A stretch of 64,000 nucleotides of DNA, from NCBI GenBank assembly GCA_963719525.1, contig CAVRCG010000004.1:3472001-3536000 (forward strand), given 5' to 3'. Made by a program: the position numbers and the translations under genes. Origin of the DNA: Bernardetia sp963719525. Lineage in GTDB: Bacteria > Bacteroidota > Bacteroidia > Cytophagales > Bernardetiaceae. The notes beneath the pieces were generated by a model. The model did not search any database. It saw only the letters and a list, made by a program, of their open reading frames with translations, and was not told the DNA's origin. This document shows, piece after piece, positions 18,665-27,030 of the stretch (within the stretch, counting starts at the first letter, position 1; each line of letters starts with the position of its first letter).

Positions 18665-19999
18665 TCACTTCCCTATCTCAAACTGTTTCTCTAAAGATTG
18701 TCGTTTTTCCAAATCAGCTTTGATTTTTATATTCAATGGAGAATCTGCAAGCACATTATAACTTTCCCAAAAAGTAGGATTATAAACAATTTCTTTTAGC
18801 TTCGAATCGTCTTGTAATTCCTGTGGAACTGGATTTGTTTGGTTTACATGTACGGTCAGTTGTTCGACAAAATATTCCGAAACAGATTCTTCAAAGGCTT
18901 CCGAACTCTCGTAATATTTCTCCGTCGAACGCAGCGATTGATAACTTACCAAATACTTTTCATTGTCATTTTCTCCATATTTTTTAAAATAAAAATGTTC
19001 TTCATTTTCTAAGTAAATGTTGTATCCGTAACGCTCTTTTGTGTTGTAACCTCCCATTGTTCCGACAGGTGAATAAGAGAAATGAAGTTGCAAGACAGCA
19101 AAATCTTCTTCATTGACAAATAGTTTTCCTTTGAGTTTTCGGAATCTATCAATCGTTCCGTTATACGAAAAAGCAATTTCATAAACCGTTTTTCCTCCTA
19201 ATGAAGTAAGAGTTATTAGTTCGTAATCAAATCTTTCATACATTTCTTCATCAAAAATAAATTGCTGTTTTCTTATCCAATTGTATTTTGTTCCATATTC
19301 TACATCAATAAAAAAGTTATTTATTTTTGTTTTTGAATAATCATACGATGCTCTTCGCTCTTTTACTTGTGCAAAATAATCGTTTTCTAAGTTCTGAATT
19401 TCTATCATTCCTGTTACTCTATTTTTTTTATCATAGATAATTGGAACGTAACTTCGCTTATCATAAACAGAAAGTGCAGCTTCTACCAAACGCACATAAG
19501 CCGTCAAATCCTTCAGATATTCTCTATAAAAAAAGTCTGCGTTGTAAGGAGTTTGAGGATAATTTTTAGATAAATTTTTAATGACTTGCTTCATTATCTT
19601 TTCCACTTTCGGAACTCGTTTCGAACTAATTGTTACTTCTCTAAGCGATTCAGAAGACTTTAATTCAAAGACTAATTGATTATTTTGAGAATACTGATAG
19701 GCTTCCGAAACTGTTATTTTGAAGGATTGATAACCAACAAACGAACAAATAATTACTTTGTCTTTCCAATTAGGATTAAGTCTAAACTCAAAACTTCCTA
19801 CTGCATTACTCGCCGTTCCTGTACTTGTTCCCTCAATTCCGATAGAGGCAAAGGGTAAGAGTTCTTTTGTTTCAGAATCTATTACTTTTCCTTTTATAAG
19901 CAAATTATTTTGAGCAAAACTTTCAAAGAACCCAAAACTGAATAATAAGAAAATTAGTAATAATCTAAATAATAATACTATTTTTTTATGATAATTCAT
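18665..19999 (-). CDS. Carboxypeptidase-regulatory-like domain protein, exported
   Basis: 444 residues. A signal peptide covers about 1-29 (ends SFAQ). Residues about 33-120 form a carboxypeptidase D regulatory-like beta sandwich (KGKVIDSETKELLPFASI, then SFVGYQSF), the same fold found at the start of SusC-type receptors, but no TonB plug or barrel follows. The remaining 320 residues are a conserved beta-rich domain of unknown function found with this fold in many Bacteroidota surface proteins; YREYLKDLTAYVRLVEA and FSYNGTIDRFRKLKGKLF are its clearest segments. It probably sits in the periplasm or on the outer membrane. It is transcribed convergently with the T9SS-secreted protein gene. Confidence 0.8.
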   Translation of the reverse strand: MNYHKKIVLLFRLLLIFLLFSFGFFESFAQNNLLIKGKVIDSETKELLPFASIGIEGTSTGTASNAVGSFEFRLNPNWKDKVIICSFVGYQSFKITVSEAYQYSQNNQLVFELKSSESLREVTISSKRVPKVEKIMKQVIKNLSKNYPQTPYNADFFYREYLKDLTAYVRLVEAALSVYDKRSYVPIIYDKKNRVTGMIEIQNLENDYFAQVKERRASYDYSKTKINNFFIDVEYGTKYNWIRKQQFIFDEEMYERFDYELITLTSLGGKTVYEIAFSYNGTIDRFRKLKGKLFVNEEDFAVLQLHFSYSPVGTMGGYNTKERYGYNIYLENEEHFYFKKYGENDNEKYLVSYQSLRSTEKYYESSEAFEESVSEYFVEQLTVHVNQTNPVPQELQDDSKLKEIVYNPTFWESYNVLADSPLNIKIKADLEKRQSLEKQFEIGK

Positions 20000-20048
20000 T
20001 TTATATATTTTTGAAGAGAACTATATATTTCACGATATTTGTTTGTAT

Positions 20049-20154
20049 TTCGGCTTTATAAATCAAGCTCTACACCGTTTAAATGCAGATTTATCAAATT
20101 GAATTTTTACTATGAAACACATTTTTAAGAACAAATTTTACTACACAACCTAAT
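20049..20154. repeat. Dispersed repeat, copy 1
   Basis: Contains TTTCGGCTTTATAAATCAAG, a TTTAAA centre, GATTTATCAAATTGA and TTTTACTACACAACC, in the same order and spacing as in the segment at about 39530-39619. The two halves are partly complementary (ATAAATCAAG versus TTGATTTAT in the second copy), so it can fold. No open frame. Confidence 0.7.
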
Positions 20155-20320
20155 ACCGTGTAACATAAGTTTATTAATAAAAGTAATGACGTTTTATACT
20201 CCACCGTCAACGAGGCTAAGCCGTCGTTAAGGTTTTTGAGCAATAATCCTCGTTGACGGCAAAGCCTTAACGACGGTAGAAAAATGCTAACAAATTTATG
20301 TTACACAACCTAATTTTAAC
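20141..20320. repeat. Inverted-repeat element with interleaved complementary arms
   Basis: Outer inverted repeat GTGTAACATAAGTTT (20158-20172) and AAATTTATGTTACAC (20292-20306) with one mismatch. The direct repeat ACACAACCTAAT flanks both ends (20143 and 20303). Inside are four 12-base arms: CCGTCAACGAGG, CCGTCGTTAAGG, CCTCGTTGACGG and CCTTAACGACGG. The first pairs with the third and the second with the fourth. Confidence 0.75.
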
Positions 20321-20352
20321 TTTAAAATAAATAAACAATTAAAACCAAAGTT

Positions 20353-20739
20353 ATGAATTTAGAACAGAATAAAAAAAATGCCATCAAATTTTATAAAACA
20401 GCTTATGAAGGAAATCCAAAAAAAGCGATAGAAAATTATACAGACCAAAAGTACATTCAGCACAATCCTGATGTAGCCGATGGAACAAAAGGATTTATTG
20501 ATTATTTTGAGAGAATGGAGAAAGAATATCCCAACAAATCGATTGAATTTGTGAGAGCTATTGCAGAAAAAGACTTAGTAGCTTTGCATACGCATCAAAT
20601 TTGGCAAGAACAAAATAGGCAAAATGAATATGTAACAATGGACTTTTTTAGATTTGATGAAAATGGTAAAATATGCGAACATTGGGACGCTATCCAACAA
20701 ATTCCTAAGAAATCAGCCAATCCAAATACAATGTATTAA
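20353..20739 (+). CDS. SnoaL-like (NTF2-fold) protein
   Basis: 128 residues with the SnoaL-like polyketide cyclase family pattern: an N-terminal helix (NAIKFYKTAYEGNPKKAI), YIQHNPDVADGTKGFIDYF, then VALHTHQIWQ and a terminal DFFRFDENGKICEHWDAIQ. Members form a cone-shaped fold with a pocket and act as small hydrolases, isomerases or binding proteins, usually of unknown substrate. The HNP and EHWD segments line the pocket in relatives. The full family length is present. It stands alone between two repeat-rich gaps; a hairpin at about 20779-20818 may end it. The substrate cannot be told from sequence. Confidence 0.88.
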   Translation: MNLEQNKKNAIKFYKTAYEGNPKKAIENYTDQKYIQHNPDVADGTKGFIDYFERMEKEYPNKSIEFVRAIAEKDLVALHTHQIWQEQNRQNEYVTMDFFRFDENGKICEHWDAIQQIPKKSANPNTMY

Positions 20740-20778
20740 AAAAAAATGTGTCAGTAAGAAAAATAGAACAATAACGAC

Positions 20779-20818
20779 AAAAGCCACCCTCAAAACAAAA
20801 TAGTTTAAAGGTGGTTTA
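20779..20818 (+). terminator. Probable terminator after the SnoaL-like gene
   Basis: AAAGCCACC pairs with GGTGGTTT across a loop of about 20 bases, followed by an AT-rich stretch. The stem is short and the loop large, so support is moderate. Confidence 0.45.
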
Positions 20819-20874
20819 TTATGTAGTTTTTTCATAGAAATAGAAAAAAGAATTTTATAAACTTAAAAAACGCT

Positions 20875-21687
20875 TTACTTTTTATTCTCTTCCATTATAC
20901 CGTACTTTCCATACGCTTGTGTACGTTGTGTAGGGTCGCTGTGAGCAAAATCTAGCATTCCAAATCCATAATCGCTATACTCTCCCAAACCACAATTACA
21001 AATAAAATTCTGAACTTGTGGGTGAGCATACAACACAAAAGGAAATGTATAACCTCTCACTTCTACTTCGCTTCCTTGTCCTTCAAGTGGATAAATACGA
21101 GCAAATTTCTTTTCTTCTTGCTGTATTTTCTCCAAATAACGACGGTCAGGAACAAGCTGAAACTTGTAAAACTCTGCCATTTCGGTATCAGTATAGTGTC
21201 CAGATTCTTCCATACGAGTAAGTGTAGAATCATAAAGAAGGTCAGAAAATTTGTCCATACTCGGCACAATAAATTCTTTTGTATCTCTATGAAAACGAGG
21301 ACTCGAAACCACCAACGGAGAAATACAAATGTACTTTGTCATCTCTCGCTGCTCTGGCATAAGCTCTTGTTCTACTGCTTCGGGAGCTAATTCTAACTCT
21401 CCAATCTGTATGTGTTCTCTACTAAAAAGACTATCCAAAAGCTCATCTATTACTTCAGTACGAAGCGCAGACAAAACTAAGGTAACCTTTCGGGAACAGT
21501 AATGCAAGCCTTTTCGGCTCACTCGGGTTTGCCCTTTAAGTCCAGAAAAATTATAAAACAAATTATCATCTACATCGAAGGAAGTATCTGTAAGCAAGTC
21601 TTTTATAAATCCTGAAAAAAGGTGCTGGTGATAGAAGGGCAAAACTGCTCCCCTATTCCGTAAATCAAATATTATTCGAACTCTCAA
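20875..21687 (-). CDS. cas6: CRISPR-associated endoribonuclease Cas6, without a CRISPR array
   Basis: 270 residues with the Cas6 layout: an N-terminal RRM-like strand (MRVRIIFDL) leading into LPFYHQHLFSGFIKDLL, where His20 or His22 may be the catalytic histidine; a central TKYICISPLVV strand; and the glycine-rich loop GLGEYSDYGFGMLD at 233-246, which is typical of the second RRM fold. Cas6 cuts the CRISPR precursor transcript within the repeat. The start is a TTG, because that codon begins the first predicted strand and no ATG lies nearby. No other cas gene and no repeat-spacer array is present in the window. It may process an array elsewhere in the genome or be a relic. The gene is intact. 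Confidence 0.85.
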   Translation of the reverse strand: MRVRIIFDLRNRGAVLPFYHQHLFSGFIKDLLTDTSFDVDDNLFYNFSGLKGQTRVSRKGLHYCSRKVTLVLSALRTEVIDELLDSLFSREHIQIGELELAPEAVEQELMPEQREMTKYICISPLVVSSPRFHRDTKEFIVPSMDKFSDLLYDSTLTRMEESGHYTDTEMAEFYKFQLVPDRRYLEKIQQEEKKFARIYPLEGQGSEVEVRGYTFPFVLYAHPQVQNFICNCGLGEYSDYGFGMLDFAHSDPTQRTQAYGKYGIMEENKK

Positions 21688-21942
21688 AATTCAACGGTTT
21701 AAAAAATGGTTGAAATAAAAATTAATTAAGCAACTAAAAAGTAAGTCTTCATGGGAACAGTATGTAATCCTTTTTGTTTGATAAAAATCAATATTTGAAT
21801 TTGTAATCTTGAAATCATTATTAAACACAAACAATAAATAAACAAAATACAATTCTGAATTATCGTGTTTATAATCTTATTAGCAAAATCTAAAAGTCTG
21901 TTATGACTACAAAAATAATAGAAAATAATTACTTTTGTTTGT

Positions 21943-23137
21943 TTATTTTATCATTTTTTGGAATTTTTGCCACGCAGAACCTATTAATTTGTCGCTCATT
22001 TGCTCACAATAATAAGAACCCGAAATTGGGTCAGCGTTTTTGTCTATAAAAGATTCTTCACGAAGCATAATCGAAACATTGCGAGCAATACGGTTAGACC
22101 ATATTTTAGAACTTTCAGCATCTCTGTTTTGATGCGAAACTACACTCAATGCGTTTGTTCCACCCAAAATACAAGAAAATGCTTGAGTTGTATTTCTGAT
22201 CAAATTCCAGTTCTCATCTTCCAAACTTTTCTGGTCAGTACCTTGTGAAGTAATAGAATGAATATAAGGTTTTGCATCAACTTGGTACAAATCATACATC
22301 TGAATCAAGAGCCAACGCAAAGCACGCATTTTTGTAATCGTAACGAAAAAACTATCTGTTGCTTCTACTACAAATTGAATGTTTTTGAGAATAGTTGTAT
22401 CTGAATTTTCTACTAAAGATTTTAGTTCGAATAAAAGTTCTGCAATATTTCTGGCTTCATCATTCCCATTTTTTAAGTACAAAGAAACCGAATTAAATCT
22501 AGTTTCTATCTTTGCACCAAAATCTAGCATTTCTTTTGAAACCTTTAATTCTCTATTTTTAGATAAAATTCCTCCTGTCATGAGTTTTTTATCGAAACCT
22601 GTTTTATCGACATATTCTATATACCCTTCAAAAAATTCTTTGACTGAATTATTCTCTTTTGCATCAATAAGAAAACTGATAGCGCAATAAGGCAAAGCAA
22701 CTTCAAAAAGTAGTTCTTCAAAATTTTTCTGTTCAAATTCAGTAATAACATTAGCTTCCAAACTTGTAAAGTCAAAACAAACTCCTTCTGCTCCACTCAT
22801 CAAAACCTGACGAGCTTCTTTATTTGCTCTTTCCAATTCTTCTTTTTCAAAGTTATTTATGACTACAAAAGGCTGATTGTACCAAAAACGAGGTTGAGAA
22901 ACAGGTTCATTTAGTGCAATTTGATTGTTTTCGAAGAATGTCTAAATAAGATAAATTTGTAGTTTCTGTTTCATCTTTCGTATAATACGGTTCAATAAAA
23001 ATTCCTTCCGAAAACTCCCATTCTAAATCTTGATACGGTTTTCCTTTCAAGAATTTAGTGGTCGTTTCTAACCATTCTTTTTTTAGAGAATCCATTTTTA
23101 CGTCTTTGCTTTGCTTTTCAAATTTATCTACGAACAT
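21943..23137 (-). pseudogene. mutA: Methylmalonyl-CoA mutase small subunit, frameshifted
   Basis: Encodes the non-catalytic beta subunit of the adenosylcobalamin-dependent mutase that interconverts methylmalonyl-CoA and succinyl-CoA. The N-terminal frame (23137-22907) has KKEWLETTTKFLKGKPYQDLEW and a GIFIEPYYTKDE segment typical of the family. It then stops; the next frame continues with NEPVSQPRFWYNQPFVV and LERANKEARQVLMSGAEGVCF and runs to 21943. The later TRFNSVS, SQGTDQKS and DPISGSYYCEQMSDKL segments match the TIM-barrel end. The two frames overlap only within about 36 bases, which contain CTTCGAAAAC; one base too many, or two too few, breaks the gene. The large subunit gene (mutB), usually next to it, is absent. 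The protein ends after the barrel, shorter than full-length homologues. Confidence 0.88.
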
Positions 23138-23272
23138 AAGTTTTAATTGATAATTTATGATAAAAAATTGTTATTGACTTTGTTTTTTAATGTGTTTTGC
23201 TTCTTTTTTAAGTTTTAAATTTAGCTATACTTTTGATAAAATAAGGAAAATAGCTTCTCTGGAGTAGATTTG

Positions 23273-23719
23273 TTAGGTTTTTTTAGCTATTGAGTTTATT
23301 AATTCTTTATAATTTGGTATTAATTCAGAATCATTATTCTTAGAAACAAAGTTATCAATTGCATCAATTTCATTTTTATTTAAAGGAGATTCAAGTAGAT
23401 CAAAAACACCAATTACTAGAGCAACTCCAATATGAGAAGGAACAGTATCTACAATAATACCTACTATATCATTAATTTTGATTTCAATATTTTCTAATTT
23501 AAGAACTTCAATCATTGATTTTGCAGCTTCTAAAGCACTATTTTTCCAAACTTCTACTCCTTTATAATTAGGATAAGATTCTTTGAGTGTTTTCCATTGA
23601 CAATTATCTACTGTTTTGGATTCAGTTTCAATAACATTTATTTCAATTTCAACTCTGCCAAACCTTCCCTTTCCATTTTTTTGTTTTGCGTAAGTATATG
23701 TTTTAGAACCTATTTTCAT
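23273..23719 (-). CDS. Conserved-looking small protein, possible S5/EF-G-IV-like fold
   Basis: 148 residues, no signal peptide, no recognised family. Residues 10-28 (KQKNGKGRFGRVEIEINVIE) and the later SALEAAKSMIEVL and PSHIGVALVIGVFDLL segments recall the strand-helix order of domain IV of elongation factor G (ribosomal S5 fold), but the likeness is weak and may be chance. It is the last of three same-strand genes: a broken XRE regulator, a 123-residue helical protein, then this one 18 bases later. The close spacing implies one transcript. It might be the effector of a toxin-antitoxin-like module, or an immunity-type protein. I do not assign a function. Confidence 0.6.
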   Translation of the reverse strand: MKIGSKTYTYAKQKNGKGRFGRVEIEINVIETESKTVDNCQWKTLKESYPNYKGVEVWKNSALEAAKSMIEVLKLENIEIKINDIVGIIVDTVPSHIGVALVIGVFDLLESPLNKNEIDAIDNFVSKNNDSELIPNYKELINSIAKKT

Positions 23720-23737
23720 TTTTTAAGTTACTATGTT

Positions 23738-24106
23738 TTAAATAAAAAATAGTTTCATTTCTCTAATTTTATCTTCTACAACACTTTTATATATATACAA
23801 AGATTCTCCCATAAAGTAATGATAAACTAAGTCATCAATAAGTTCATATGCCTTTTCGTAATATTCTTTAAAGAAGTTATTTGTAACATGTTGATTACCT
23901 CCTTTTATAGAATCAGTAATGTCCCAAACCACTCCAGCAATTTCTCTACTCAGCATAGTATCATTTTCCCTCTTTTGACACTCTTCATAAAATTTTTCAA
24001 TAAGATTTATTAAAGCTGTATGCTTCCAGTTTGCCTTTCCTAACAATTCAATCAGAAAAGAATTATCTGCTGCATTTAGTTCTTCTATTAATGTTAACTC
24101 TTTCAT
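23738..24106 (-). CDS. Small helical protein of unknown function
   Basis: 123 residues starting at MKELTLIEELNA. A longer frame exists upstream (ATG at 24154), but its extra residues overlap a regulator gene and lack family-like pattern, so I prefer the ATG at 24104-24106. The product is almost wholly helical, acidic and soluble, with many aromatic residues in the C-terminal half (NNFFKEYYEKAYELIDDLVYHYF is split here only for description: NNFFKEYYEK then AYELIDDLVYHYF). It overlaps the end of the upstream XRE frame by 44 bases, which suggests coupled translation, and lies 18 bases before the next gene. The family is unknown; a role in a toxin-antitoxin-like unit with its neighbours is inferred only from layout. 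Confidence 0.6.
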   Translation of the reverse strand: MKELTLIEELNAADNSFLIELLGKANWKHTALINLIEKFYEECQKRENDTMLSREIAGVVWDITDSIKGGNQHVTNNFFKEYYEKAYELIDDLVYHYFMGESLYIYKSVVEDKIREMKLFFI

Positions 24107-24455
24107 TGATATTTTTTTCAGTCTGAATTGTACTTTCAAATTTAGAAACTTCAATTAATCGAATATCTAGTGTTTTTTCAATTTTAGTAATTGTTTCTAA
24201 TGTGAGATTTTCAGTACCACTTAATAATTTGTTTACATTTTGTGGAGAACAATTTAATGTTTCAGCAAGCTCTTTTTGGCTATTTGGAAATTTATTATCT
24301 GCTTTGTTCTATTTAAAAGTAGAAATAACTTTGACAGCAATAGTAAAAAATATATCTAGCAAGTCTTTTTTTTCTTTCCTATATTTTGTTCTATCTAATC
24401 TTATATCCTTTTTGGATGTCTTCTTTAGTTTGTTTTTTATGCTTTGAATATTCAT
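24063..24455 (-). pseudogene. XRE-family helix-turn-helix regulator with an in-frame stop
   Basis: A 131-codon frame starting MNIQSIKNKLKK and ending NRRTKCSR. The second half has an XRE DNA-binding domain: SQKELAETLNCSPQNVNKLL, then SGTENLTLETITKIEKTL. This is a normal Cro/C1 helix-turn-helix followed by the short dimerisation strand DIRLIEV. One TAG stop interrupts the frame at about 24309-24311, between the helical N-terminal part and the helix-turn-helix; everything on both sides is in the same frame. Such proteins are usually antitoxins or autorepressors at the head of small operons, which fits the two genes that follow. With the stop, either translation restarts inside or the regulator is dead. 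I read this directly from the complementary strand. Confidence 0.65.
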
Positions 24456-24537
24456 TTTCTATTTAATTCTTAGCAAAACTGTATTCTACAAAGAGTAAAA
24501 CACAGTTTTATTTATTCAAAATCATTCTATTAACTCT

Positions 24538-25233
24538 CTAAACTTGTTTAACCATCTGCAAAATAGATTCAAAAATTACTCTACCATCTGTATTTCCCAA
24601 AATCTCATCGGCTGCACGTTCTGGGTGTGGCATCATTCCGAAAACATTTCTTTCTTTATTACAAATTCCTGCAATGTTCATCATAGAACCATTGGGCGCA
24701 CTTTCTTCTGTCACTCTACCTTTTTCATCACAATAACGAAACAAAATTTGGTCATTAGCAATCAAACTATTCAAGTCTTCATTGGAAGCGTGATAACGAC
24801 CTTCTGCATGAGCAATCGGAATTTTATAAGCCGTCGAACGGTCTGTGTTTTTGGTAATCAAACTATTTTGAGTAGTCGCTTGAAGGAATACATTTTTACA
24901 ATTAAATTTCTGGTTTGTGTTTTTGAGTAATGCTCCCTGCAACAAATGCGCTTCGGTCAGAATCTGAAAACCATTGCAAATCCCAAATACATATCCTCCT
25001 TTTTCTGCGTGGTTTACCACTTCATTCATAATGGGAGAAAAACGAGCAATCGCACCTGAACGCAAATAATCGCCATACGAAAATCCACCTGGAACAACAA
25101 TAAAATCACAGCCTTCTAAATCTGTACTTTTGTGCCAAAGTTTGACCGTTTCTTGTTTGAACGTATCTTTAAGAACAGAATAAACATCGTGGTCGCAATT
25201 AGAACCTGGGAAAACAATAACTCCGAATTTCAT
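24538..25233 (-). CDS. purQ: Phosphoribosylformylglycinamidine synthase subunit PurQ
   Basis: The glutaminase subunit of the three-part PurLQS enzyme; it releases ammonia from glutamine for step four of purine synthesis in the cytoplasm. The 231 residues form a class I glutamine amidotransferase: nucleophile Cys86 in GICNGFQ, with His203 and Glu205 in MPHPERAADE. The N-terminal FPGSNCDHDV and the VPGGFSYGDYLRSGAIA segment are typical of PurQ rather than other amidotransferases. Its length is normal for the small-subunit form. No purS or purL gene lies next to it, so the pathway genes are scattered. The ATG start matches the first beta strand. Confidence 0.96.
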   Translation of the reverse strand: MKFGVIVFPGSNCDHDVYSVLKDTFKQETVKLWHKSTDLEGCDFIVVPGGFSYGDYLRSGAIARFSPIMNEVVNHAEKGGYVFGICNGFQILTEAHLLQGALLKNTNQKFNCKNVFLQATTQNSLITKNTDRSTAYKIPIAHAEGRYHASNEDLNSLIANDQILFRYCDEKGRVTEESAPNGSMMNIAGICNKERNVFGMMPHPERAADEILGNTDGRVIFESILQMVKQV

Positions 25234-25333
25234 AAATTATATGGATAAAATGGTGTGATTTCTTTTTTGCTTACTACAAAAATACATATTTTATGAAGGA
25301 TTGCCAATGTGTTTTTGATTTTTCGAAAAAGAA

Positions 25334-25357
25334 AGGGATTTGATATATCAAATCCCT
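25334..25357 (-). terminator. Terminator after the TPR gene
   Basis: Perfect 24-base palindrome: the arm AGGGATTTGATA and its complement. On the minus strand it is followed by a T-rich run. It lies 60 bases downstream of the TPR-protein stop. Confidence 0.75.
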
Positions 25358-25371
25358 GCTTTAAATGCTTT

Positions 25372-25394
25372 CTCACTCTGAAGAGTGAGCTACA
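25372..25394. repeat. CTCACTCT palindrome with GCTACA tail
   Basis: CTCACTCTGAAGAGTGAG plus CTACA; almost identical to the copy at 52454-52476 and related to the pair at 10466-10514. Intergenic. Confidence 0.7.
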
Positions 25395-25417
25395 TGTGAG
25401 TTACAGAATGACCATAT

Positions 25418-26818
25418 TTAATTCTCTAATTGTTCGATAATACGATAAACTGCTTTTTGTGTATTCAAGTCTGTAAAAAACTCTAAAATGTAATTTTTGT
25501 CTTCTGGAGCTATCAAAATAGCATTTTCAAGTGCCATAATAGCAGCTTTATATTTTCCTCCTCCCATTAAATAGGCAACATAACGGTACAAGAGTTCAGC
25601 CGAATCTGGAATAATTTCTAATGCCTCTTCTGCAATCGCAATTGCTTTATCAAACCATTCTTCTTTGTAATAAACATGCGACCACGAAAGCCAAACATTT
25701 ACATTTTCGCTCAATAATCTTGATGCGTTATCATAGGCTTCCATACACGAAATCATATTTCCCAACTGATACTCACAACGAGCTTTTCCAAACCATGCAT
25801 CTCCTAATGTTTTGTTATTTTTGAGTGATTTTTGATAAAAATGAACGGCTTCCTTCCAACGTTCTTGCTCTTCCATACACTCTGCAACTCCAAAAGCTGC
25901 CATTTCATATTCTTGGTCAAACTCTAATGCTTTTCTGTAGAAGTTGAGTGCTTCGGCAAATTTATCTAACTTTTGATAAGCTGCTCCAATATGTGTAAAA
26001 AGTTCGGCTGTCGGACGTTCTAGTTTTGAAGTTTGGATAAAACAATCTAATGCCTTTTGATATTGCCCCAAATTCATATGACAATTTCCTTTGTTAAAAA
26101 ATGCCGAAGAAAATCCCTCTTCAATAAGTGAGGCGTAATCATACGACACAATGGCATCTCTATAAAGCGACAAACGAGTTTGGATAAGAGCCAAATTATA
26201 CCACGCTTCGGCAGAATAAGGATCATTATCAATAAACTGTTTATAAAATTCTATACTTCCTTCTAAATCATTAAGTTCGTCGTAACAAAAAGCAAGTTCG
26301 TATAAAGCTTCCTTATGTCCTTTGTTTTGAACTAACGTTTCTTTATAATATTTTATAGCTATTTTGAGTTGGTTTTTGGCTTGATAACAACTTCCTATTT
26401 GATACAAAACTTCATCTCTTTCTTTTTTATCTACAAAAGGCAAAACATTTTTATAAATTTGAGCAGCTTCATCAAACTTAAAACACTCTTGCAAAATCCA
26501 CGCTTTTGTAAGCTGAACCTCAATTTCGGAAGGTTGTAATGCTTCTGCTTCTTCAATGGTAGATTGCGCCTTCTCAAAATCATTATTTATGATGTGCGCT
26601 CTTGCTTCTTCTACAATAAAATTAACCGAAAAAGGATGGTGAGAACGTGCAATGTCACAAACCGAAAATAACATTTTTATATTTCCTGTTTTGCGATAAT
26701 GTTCTAACAAAAATTCATACGTATCAATTTCGAAGAAAAAAGGTTCGCCTTCTTGCATCAATCGTTCAAATTCGGTTATCGAAATACTTGGTTCTTCTCT
26801 TCTTGAGTTACTTATCAT
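25418..26818 (-). CDS. Tetratricopeptide repeat protein
   Basis: 466 residues made almost entirely of TPR units: about ten can be seen, with spacing of 34 and the usual W/L/G/Y/A/P pattern (for example AEAWYNLALIQTRLSLYRDA, and AFFNKGNCHMNLGQYQKALD). There is no signal peptide or membrane segment, so it is a cytoplasmic scaffold. A similar TPR protein is widespread in Bacteroidota, but its partners are not known to me. The first 60 residues are a charged non-repeat cap. It stands alone, with a strong terminator downstream. The ATG start at 26818 gives the N-terminal ISNSRREEPSISITEFERL. Confidence 0.9.
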   Translation of the reverse strand: MISNSRREEPSISITEFERLMQEGEPFFFEIDTYEFLLEHYRKTGNIKMLFSVCDIARSHHPFSVNFIVEEARAHIINNDFEKAQSTIEEAEALQPSEIEVQLTKAWILQECFKFDEAAQIYKNVLPFVDKKERDEVLYQIGSCYQAKNQLKIAIKYYKETLVQNKGHKEALYELAFCYDELNDLEGSIEFYKQFIDNDPYSAEAWYNLALIQTRLSLYRDAIVSYDYASLIEEGFSSAFFNKGNCHMNLGQYQKALDCFIQTSKLERPTAELFTHIGAAYQKLDKFAEALNFYRKALEFDQEYEMAAFGVAECMEEQERWKEAVHFYQKSLKNNKTLGDAWFGKARCEYQLGNMISCMEAYDNASRLLSENVNVWLSWSHVYYKEEWFDKAIAIAEEALEIIPDSAELLYRYVAYLMGGGKYKAAIMALENAILIAPEDKNYILEFFTDLNTQKAVYRIIEQLEN

Positions 26819-27030
26819 CTTTTATCAATTACGTTATATTCAATTAAAAATTACGCTGTATCTAATTAAAAATTAAACTTAGAAAGTCAATCACAAAATA
26901 ATTCTAAACTATCTATTCAGTAAATTTAACCTATGAATTTGAGTTGTAAAAACTATCTATTTCCTAAATATATACAATTACAAATTAATAAAAAATCTAC
27001 TTAAAAAAAATTCTAAAATCTAAATTTATT

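Noticed and set aside
20739..21942. CRISPR array next to the Cas6 gene
   Set aside because: No direct repeats with regular spacers occur here or anywhere in the window; the repeats seen are isolated palindromes without spacer periodicity.
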